From assembly GCA_948567375.1 (NCBI GenBank), contig OX419755.1:71366944-71430943 (forward strand): a DNA stretch of 64,000 nt. Reading direction: 5' to 3'. Below are positions 56,501 to 64,000 of the stretch, in pieces. Both the position numbers and the translations under genes were made by a program. Under the pieces are notes generated by a model. That model was given only the letters and a program-made list of their open reading frames with translations, ran no database searches and was not told the DNA's origin. This DNA is from Lunularia cruciata (Eukaryota > Streptophyta > Marchantiopsida > Lunulariales > Lunulariaceae). Every line of letters starts with the position of its first letter. The first letter of the stretch is position 1.

Positions 56501-57508
56501 TAGCAATTTTAGTAAACCATATTTCTACAAAACAATTTGACCATTTTCAATATACTTAAATAAAATATAGATATATGTTTCTAATATCTTTTATATATTT
56601 TGAATACATCAAAATTTCAATATTGATAATATCTCCTTTATTTACCATTTTAATATAGCATCACATCAACTACCTCATCTACCCTCCATAAAGCTCCTTG
56701 AAGCTAGTTTAGTTAGACCTAGATTTGCTTACATCTTAGAGACTTGAGTCTAACCTTATCGATCTGAAAATTATTTATTAAAATCATATAAAAATAAAAT
56801 TTGTACTATTAGTCAACAATATTATAACAAATGATAATTTCATTGAATAATTAACCTTAGCAATAAGATGTTTGAACTATCATACTACAATAACACCAAT
56901 AAAACTCATCAAAAGTTAACTTTGCCTAAAGAATTGTATATTTATATTATTTTCAAATATGTATCATATGAATAGGTAGAATGGAATTAGAATGGAAATA
57001 GATTATATTAGAATTGTAAATAAATTATTTTTATAAGATATATATTTATTATTTTAATATGGTAAATAAGTGTGAGAATATATAGTATTATAGAATAAAA
57101 TAATATATTAACTATATTAACTATATAATTAAGCACACTCAATCTAGATAACAAACATAATCAAAGAAGCATTTAACTCTATAGTTGGTGAATATCAACT
57201 ATAATTTAACATAAAAATTATTTATAGATAAATTTTATTGACAGGTTTATATTGATATACTCTACTTAGGTAACCTTTATAGCTTGAGTTTTTACTTGTC
57301 CAAATAAATGCATATATCCTATTATAAAATTATATCTACAAATAATCTGTTTATTTACTTCTAGAATTTAGTTTTACAGTGGGATACATAACTATAAATT
57401 TCAATTTAGTGAAACCCTTCAGTTAATTTACTAAACTTCTGTATGAATTAGCTACATAAATTTAAGTCTTTAATATAACAGAAAATAATAAACCCAAGAT
57501 TCTAGTCT

Positions 57509-57555
<47 letters not shown>

Positions 57556-57556
57556 G
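57509..57556. repeat. Compound microsatellite (TA)n(GA)n
   Basis: About 14 TA units followed by about 10 GA units. Confidence 0.95.
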
Positions 57557-59253
57557 AATTTATCCATAGTTTGGTGTGTTGTTTAATGTAAAATTAAATA
57601 AAAATAACCAATTAAACTAGAATGAGATATAAAAATTTCAGGAGTATCAAATAAAAATTTTATTATACATAATATTCCTTGTTAAACATGTGTTGGATAG
57701 ATAGTCTGAAAATTTGAAATTTATTTTATAATATGACAAATAGGTTAATTTTGTAAGCTAATCTATTGCTAAAGGATAGATTAAAAATCAATTATTTTTA
57801 TAGAAAAGTGCAAATACAACTCGTTTATAGAAAATTACAAATTTTTGAATATCCAAACATTAGAAAATCCTCTAAATATGTATATTTTTAATATTTGTTG
57901 TTCTATAAGAATAAAAAGTTCTAAATTTAAGTTACCATTTTTGGTTATTTCATTTATTCATTTATTAGCATATTCAAAATTTAAATATATTATGCCGTAT
58001 TTTAAAAGCACCGATTTGACTGAAAATTCTGAATATTAGTTAGATTAAAACATCAGATGGGAATTGATATTTCTACATCTCTTTTGGTATTTCCGCAGTC
58101 CAAGTATATGATATATAGACCAAAAAAATCTCTTACCACATGCTTTTTCAAAATTTCCACAAGAAGACCAAGTATCATAGAACAAGAGGTAGACCTTCTA
58201 ATGGATCACTTTCAAAATACAAGAAAACTTAGCATCCTAATTATGTAATTATTCATGGGTTGTGTTTGAATCAACTTATATTTTGACGTGGTGTCGAAAT
58301 TTATAGAATGTGGTAATTCCTTGTTTTGACGTACATAAATTTTGTTGGGAGTATGGAAATATAAAAAATGATATAGAAACGTCGATTTCATTATAATCAG
58401 TATTTATTTTAGTTCATTTAAAACATCTATAATGAAATTTCCTTAGAAAACCAACTTCTTCATAGGTAAACCCATATGCAATAAAATTATATTCATTATA
58501 TATTAAAAAAATTTACATTATTTTAAGTAGAGGATTGGTCAAAAATAAAATAAAAATAAAAATAAAAATTTAATAATAACTATGTCATTTCCTTACAAAA
58601 TTCTTACAGGAAAATAATGAGTATAATCGGATTTATACAACAACTTCCCAATATATGTCTAAACTCTATACTTACTAGTTATTAGTATCTTAATATAAAC
58701 ATACTAGCTTTGCCTCATATTGGTAATATAAAAAAATATTTTAATTATAAATTTTCTTTTAGAGAGTTAACTAAGGATTTGACGGTACCTTGAGGCTTTC
58801 GGATAATTATTTCAAGCTTAATTTTTGGGTTATGCACATCTAGACCAATACAACTTTAATGTGACATAGATAAAAGTGATGGGATGGGTAGTTTTGGATG
58901 AGTTTTGTTTACAAGGTCCAAATTTAACATATTAGTAATATAAAGATCTTTTCCAATTTTAAGTTTGTTTTTTTGTATAAAAACTCATGGAAATTATTAT
59001 TTGAAAAATAATTATTAATAATAATAAAATAAAAAGTTTATTATTGGATTATTTTATGAAATAAATATAACCATATATATTTTCAGGTAAAATATGAATC
59101 AAAAGTTATATTAATGAAAATTTTAGTAATTAAATATGATTATGTAAATAAATCATTCTTACATCAATAATTTTGGATTTATGATATATCGTCTCCGTCT
59201 TCATGGTGATAGAAATTATAGTATATCCACTGTATATTATAACATTAAAAATT

Positions 59254-59256
<3 letters not shown>

Positions 59257-59286
<30 letters not shown>
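59257..59286. repeat. Microsatellite (AT)15
   Basis: An uninterrupted AT run. Confidence 0.95.
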
Positions 59287-59288
<2 letters not shown>

Positions 59289-59976
59289 ATATGTAATATT
59301 ATTAACATGTAATGACCAATAATGAAACTTGACTAACTATTAATTATGAATACAAATATCTTATATCTGTACTAAACTAAAGCTGATATCATTTACAAAG
59401 AATTTATTGTTTACCTACTCTAAAATTTTATCATGTAATATTAGATTATGCTTTATATATGCCATCTTATAAAAATTATAATCCAATTCAAAAGTTTTGG
59501 TAATTAAGGAGTTCTTATATATGATATCAACTTCTAAATGTCTTTCATATTTAAATGGTTAAATTTGACAATGTGAAACAACACTAAAATAGAACTACAC
59601 TTGCTTATGATTTCATGAGGATATTTTTGGAAAGATGACATCCGTTAAGCATATTGTTTCAAATATTTTTCAGTAAAAAAGTTGTTTAGACAGAATGAAT
59701 GAATATAAATCACATATGAAAGTTTTTCCAATGTGGATTTTTTAAATTAGAAATCAGATTTCATACAATTTCCAGTCTCTTTCTGCTGGTGGAGACATAC
59801 TGGACTCAATTCTGAACTCAAAAAGTCTTTCTTTCCTCTTAGTAGTCCTTTTCCTTCTTATGGAGCTATACTACAGTGTGCTGAACTTTTGGAAACTTTT
59901 CTTTTATTTGCGACCTCCCTCTCTTTCCTCTTAGTATTGGATATTTCTATATGTAAACATACATTGACATTAAGTA

Positions 59977-60092
59977 AAACTAGATGCTCACGCTAATCCC
60001 CTATGAAGTGACATACATCACAAAATCACTACATTAACAACAAAGTCAAACTGGATGCTCATGCCAATCGCCCTATGAAGTAGCATACATCA
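59977..60092. repeat. Diverged direct repeat, two copies of about 45 bp
   Basis: 59977-60021 and 60047-60092 share ACTAGATGCTCACGCTAATC / ACTGGATGCTCATGCCAATC and CCTATGAAGT. Offset about 70 bp. Confidence 0.85.
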
Positions 60093-60102
60093 TGCCAAGA
60101 CG

Positions 60103-60196
60103 GAAGGGTAATCTTACTTGGCTTCAGTTGCATACTAAGCCTATTCATCGAAGGGTAATCTTACTTGGCTTCAGTTGCATACTAAGCCTATTCATC
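60103..60196. repeat. Perfect tandem duplication, 2 x 47 bp
   Basis: Units 60103-60149 and 60150-60196 both read GAAGGGTAATCTTACTTGGC onward to CTATTCATC. Being identical, the duplication should be recent. Confidence 0.97.
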
Positions 60197-60230
60197 GTGG
60201 ATCTTCATCGACCCTAGGTAGAGGGTCCAC

Positions 60231-60499
60231 GACCCCAGCTAGATTATCTGCCTGTTGGATGAAGATGATATAGACTACAAAATGATCAATACACAGACGG
60301 GTTCTGTTCTTATGCAACTAAACAGGCCGCAAGAAAATACAGCAGATGAGTTTTCAGAGGACCTTCCTCGACCCCACCTAAATTCTCTTGCCTGTATGAT
60401 GAATATGAAATAGACTACAAATGACCAATACACAGACATAGTCCCGTTCTCAAGCAACTAACAGGCTGCAAGAAAGTACAGCAGATGAATTTTCAGAGC
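60231..60499. repeat. Diverged tandem duplication, unit about 138 bp
   Basis: 60231-60360 and 60369-60499 align from CGACCCCA through AGACTACAAA, CAATACACAGAC and ACAGCAGATGA to TTTTCAGAG, with several substitutions and small gaps. Confidence 0.9.
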
Positions 60500-61285
60500 T
60501 GTGCGCACAACAAAAGAGCTCTAAATCCCGTTCCCGATTCTCTGTAATCCAAGGTGGACGTAGTAAGTGTTGCGCGGGAGAGAACTTCGAAGAGGCGGTG
60601 AAGTGAAGAATTGCTCATACATACAAGCAGGTGTTGTCCAGCTTTATGCTTGCCTTCAGCTCCAACGCATACCCGCATTTTTCTTCACTGATAAGGCTGC
60701 GTACAGCATTCTCTTCGCTTACGTTACTCTTCAGTAGCCATAGGGTTCGCGGGCCATCCATGTAGCTGTCCGCTGTGCTAAATGTGCCCGAACGAGTCCG
60801 TAAGGTTGAGTGCTTGAACATGTGAGAATTTCTAAGATCGTCCATGCGTTCAATTTGTGTCAAAAGTGCCGATACAAATAGCGAATTTCAATGTACGAAC
60901 CCCTGAAACTTCTCGCGGTTCGCCAGGACTGCGGGCTTACTTGATTGCTCCCACGATCACTTATCAAGTGTATGCGTCAAGTTTGTATTTGTTGTAGCAA
61001 CGCTTACCGTCCATGTGTTCCAATTTCAGTGGAGACTGATTGAGACTGCAATGCCATTAGTGTAAGTTGTAGACTGGACTCACAATGTCCTTGTCGATGG
61101 ATTGTCTGTCTGAATTTGCTTTCTGTGTTTAAGTGCCTCTTGTTGGTTGACCGATGAAATTGTGATCTCCGCCTACAGTCGAGAGGTGAATCAGCAAAAT
61201 ATGCGCTGTAAATGTGGTTCTTCTTGACCGTATCTTTATCGCGTGCTGATGATTTTCGTCTAAAGCATACAAGACCGCTCTTGAG

Positions 61286-61600
61286 ATGATGCTAAAGAGC
61301 GCTGCTTACATTCTTCTCTTCTTATTTTTGCTCTCTTTCTCTGTGACTTGGTCTCGTTTCGATCATTTCTCCGCAGTCATATGTAGTCAATTATTTGATG
61401 ATAATTGGGACGATGAGTGGCTCTGGGATAAATATTCACAGCTTTGTACAATTTTGGTCCAGATGTGGCAGAGGTGGATTGTGCACCCTAGCTTCGGGCT
61501 TGGACCCGAATTACGATCACCTCCCTCTCTCAGCGGTAGGTTCGAAGGCCGACGAAGATTATGCATTGAAAGTTGCGATGAATTACACTTGGCTCACTGA
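61286..61600 (+). CDS. Possible small secreted protein (104 aa), unrecognised
   Basis: The frame begins MMLKSAAYILLFLFLLSFSV, a good signal-peptide core, followed by an acidic Trp-rich segment (DDNWDDEWLWDKYSQL). It stops after LHLAH. A second + frame (61395-61616, LDPNYDHLPLSAVGSKADED) overlaps and also looks protein-like, so a frameshifted gene or pseudogene is possible. It lies about 730 bp upstream of BRF1 on the same strand. No family recognised; it might also be chance. Confidence 0.3.
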   Translation: MMLKSAAYILLFLFLLSFSVTWSRFDHFSAVICSQLFDDNWDDEWLWDKYSQLCTILVQMWQRWIVHPSFGLGPELRSPPSLSGRFEGRRRLCIESCDELHLAH

Positions 61601-62021
61601 TCACAGTTTATCGTAAACGTCAGTCAGGATGTGGGATAGCTTGACTGTTCCCTACAACGTCCATAATGATTCTCAACATGAAGTTGGAAAGGATTTCACA
61701 ACGATACAAATGTTGGATTGGTGATGATATTGAGAACGAGGGACTGGATCCACCTCATTAGAATCTCACAAATTCTCGGAAATTCGTGGAGCCATTCTGG
61801 ACAAAAAGTTTTGGCAGGTCAGGAGGTTTGGACATCGGGAACTTGAGGAGCTGAGATATCCGATCTGTTTGCACTTTGTTAGCCGGAAAGAGGAGGCGAA
61901 GTTTAGTTCTTTAGGTTTGTCGCTTGATTCTCTCGGTGAGCTAAGCTCTTCAATATTGCAGGAGTTCTAGGGTTCAAGTTCACCTCAGACCCTATTACTA
62001 CCTCTCCCTCAAGCATATAAG

Positions 62022-64000
62022 ATGGTGTGGTGCAGCTACTGCGTGAAAGACCAGGTCGCTGAGCTCGATGAAATTAATGGATTTACGTAAGTCTCTCGTG
62101 CATCGCACTTTTTGTTGTGATACGAGCAGCGCAACCACGAGGGGAAGGTATTGGATTGTTGTTTGACGTGGACCATGTACTCTGTCACAGGTGCTGTACC
62201 GGCTGTGGACGAGTACTTGATGACAATGTCTACGGAAGTGATCCCACATTTACCAAAACGTCGACTGGTCAGGTTGAGCTGTATCTCGTGTGGTCCTGAA
62301 ATTTAAAATATGCTGTTTCGCTTATGGAAAGATGCATTCTCGTTTGCGCTGTCTAGCACGCTTATTATAAACTTCTAAATCATGACAGAGTCAAGTCGAG
62401 GGAAATTTCGTTCGAGATGGAGGAGGCAGCAGTATGGGCAGACTTGGGGTCAGTGGTGGTCGTATTATGGGGTATCAATCTGATTCTCACGAGAAGACTT
62501 TAAATAAAGGTACGAGTTCCTGAGGCAATTAGAACGGGACTTTGAACCCTTCTCAACAAGCGAAAGTTAGGCAGTTTGGTTTTGGTTTCTTTTGCCTGGC
62601 TATAACGTTCACGTCCTGGTCTTCTTACCAGGAAAGCATGAAATACTAGATATTCTTGAGCGATTGTCTATTCGCCCTCGGGAGGACACAGCTACACAAG
62701 CTCATCGATTCTACACTGTACTAGTCTTTCCTTCTTGTCACATATTGTGAAAACCTACTTTGCGAAAGAATTGATCAGCGTTCGTTGCTTCTACTCTGTA
62801 CCAGTCTTTGGCTCTTGGTCACATGTGATCTACTTAGCCAAATTAATAATCTCCGTACATTGAACGTTTGATAGATCTTCCAAGGCTAGATCAGAAGACT
62901 CTCAGATTTGAAAGTTGACATCCGTAGAGTTTGCTGAATGGCTCTGGTTTGGCACCTAACTTTTTCATTTTTTGCATGGGATTCAGATTGCTCTAGAGCG
63001 TAATTTCACCAGGGGACGACGCACCAATCAAGTTGCTGCTGCATGCATTTACATTGTATGCCGGTAACTTAAAACTCTATTCTTTCCATCCCCTTTTTGA
63101 CTTGATTGTATGCTATTTGCAGAAGCTTGAGATATGTGTATTGTAAGTACGTGAAGTTGAAACAGGTCAGGTAGTTGGATAATAAAGTCTTCATCGCTTC
63201 GATAGAATAAAAGTGGTTCACAGGTCTGGATAATCTCAATATTGCCATCAAAATCAATAATAAGTTTGATAAAAAAGATATGTTGGTGGACCTCTTACGT
63301 GTCGTGGAGTGTCTGTTCCATTGAGCCTGTTTGTTTGCTTCCCGGTTGATACATTGGAACATGTTCCTGGTTCACGAGCAGGTAATTCAAAGTCCAAGTA
63401 GATGATTAGCTTCTTAAATCTCCCCTTGAGCACCAAAACACAGCAGGTTGCCCTTAAAATCAGACACATCAATGGTAACAAGGTGCTCCTGGATGGAACC
63501 TTTGGTAGATCTATCGACGGTACTGAATTCTGATGAATGAGGTTTGTTTAGTAGAAGTACTGAGCCCAGCTTCTTTTCTAGATACAGTTCATCTAAGACA
63601 CCATGATACTAACCCCTGTATGCAGATATACGCATGCTTACCTCTATGTGTAAGTACTAGTTATGACGATCTTTACTATGTTACTGTCAAATGTCAGAGT
63701 GAGTCCGGTCAAACGTGGGTGAGGAACTTGGTTGTTTACAACAGGTTCTATATTCCATTACTCAATATAGTTAGTGTTACCAAAATTACATAGACAATTC
63801 TCTTTAGTATCCTTAGTGTAGGTTCTACCAAGGGAAGCGGTCGTGATCTAGTTCTTTTTCTTCCCCGAAATCACCACTAGAAATCACCACTAGTCGCAGC
63901 TTCGAGCAGTTTAAGTTTCTAAGCTTCCTGTTTCATGCCTGAGAGACAATGTGTTAAAATGTGTTGCAGGCAAATGAACAAGCCTTACATGCTTATCGAC
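62022..64000 (+). CDS. BRF1: TFIIIB subunit BRF1 (TFIIB-related factor), 5' part, six exons
   Basis: The product binds with TBP at RNA polymerase III promoters (tRNA, 5S genes) in the nucleus and recruits the polymerase. Exons by frame and GT/AG sites: 62022-62086, 62191-62272, 62389-62509, 62632-62717, 62987-63063 and 63970-64000; phases join without a stop to give 154 residues, and the gene continues past the window. The start MVWCSYC is in a good context (AAGATGG) and matches plant BRF1 starts. A zinc ribbon has C4, C7 and C24, C27. Next come FVRDGGGSSMGRLG and the first cyclin fold, with TQAHRFYT then IALERNFTRGRRTNQVAAAC and IYIVCR, which is diagnostic. The last exon reads QMNKPYMLID. 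Introns are 104, 116, 122, 269 and 906 bp. A 5' UTR intron may end at the CAG near 61960, but this is not proven. Confidence 0.9.
62709..62860 (+). repeat. Duplicated exon 4 end and splice donor of BRF1
   Basis: TTCTACACTGTACTAGTCTT (62709 on) recurs as TTCTACTCTGTACCAGTCTT (62789 on), 80 bp downstream, followed by matching TTGTCACAT and CTACTT blocks. The first copy holds the last 9 exon bases and the GT donor; the second lies in the intron. Confidence 0.85.

Larger units (their letters stand above)
53800..59950. other. AT-rich intergenic DNA, no gene recognised
   Basis: Many stops in all frames, and no domain I can name. It contains simple repeats, and 54600-54740 holds a diverged direct repeat (AGTAGTCCTATTAGAGG... 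at 54609 and 54681). Confidence 0.6.

Noticed and set aside
60275..60863. Minus-strand frames (60, 61 and 82 codons) upstream of BRF1
   Set aside because: No recognisable family, they partly overlap the local duplications, and no splice-linked continuation was found. A divergent gene remains possible but unsupported.
61998..62249. Minus-strand frame of 83 codons over BRF1 exons 1-2
   Set aside because: It is antisense to well-supported exons with zinc-ribbon cysteines and proper splice sites.
63533..63793. + strand frame of 86 codons in BRF1 intron 5
   Set aside because: No domain; lies between a good donor (63064) and acceptor (63969) that join the BRF1 frame exactly.
1..64000. tRNA or rRNA genes
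   Set aside because: No cloverleaf or rRNA landmark was noticed; the tRNA-like pieces are only the primer-binding sites of the retroelements.

Overview
The window looks like nuclear DNA of a seed plant with a large, repeat-packed genome; a gymnosperm is my best guess, from the style of the elements and the compact-exon gene at the right end, but the species cannot be told from the sequence. About 52 kb (1-52445) is layered retrotransposon debris, 52.4-60 kb is AT-rich and gene-poor, and the last 2 kb hold the 5' half of one host gene on the + strand, recognisable as BRF1, the TFIIB-related subunit of the RNA polymerase III factor TFIIIB (six exons seen, 62022 to past 64000).

Retroelement families (names A-F are mine). 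Family A is a Ty3/gypsy chromovirus with LTRs of about 590-740 bp, ends TGTAATAC...GTATTACA and an initiator-Met-tRNA-type primer site. Copies: A1 (+, 648-7842), A2 (-, 25727-35172), A3 (-, 45906-52445, the least decayed, with a 575-codon protease-RT-RNase H frame), plus LTRs standing alone at <1-647, 32991-33726, 38301-38888 and 38983-39704. Family B is a second chromovirus with LTRs of about 410-490 bp rich in GAAGCTTC palindromes: B1 (-, <7843-17611), B2 (-, 17612-23297), extra LTRs at 23466-23956, about 24249-24600 and 38065-38197 (partial), and a lone LTR at 30741-31163. Family C is an unusual 1.9-3.8 kb unit with TG...CA ends and 5-bp target duplications that carries a long Glu/Lys-rich coiled-coil reading frame and no polymerase: C1 (8784-11851, +), C2 (12409-16174, -), C3 (28239-30119, -). 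E (41098-42500, -) is a non-chromodomain gypsy relic. F is a roughly 690-bp LTR-like unit in two copies (3964-4654, 43842-44536).

Nesting order can be read from the breaks: B1 was split by C1 and C2 and by A1; A1's 5' LTR was split by another A LTR and its RT by F; A2 was split by C3, a B LTR, an A LTR and a small LINE-like fragment. All internal genes are pseudogenes or nearly so.

The most unusual items are (1) family C, (2) a pair of small pre-gag reading frames in both chromovirus families that appear to be a duplicated domain, and (3) heat-shock-element-like arrays upstream of the TATA box in family B LTRs. Nearer BRF1, base composition rises and short local duplications cluster (59977-60499), and one duplication copies the exon 4 splice-donor region.
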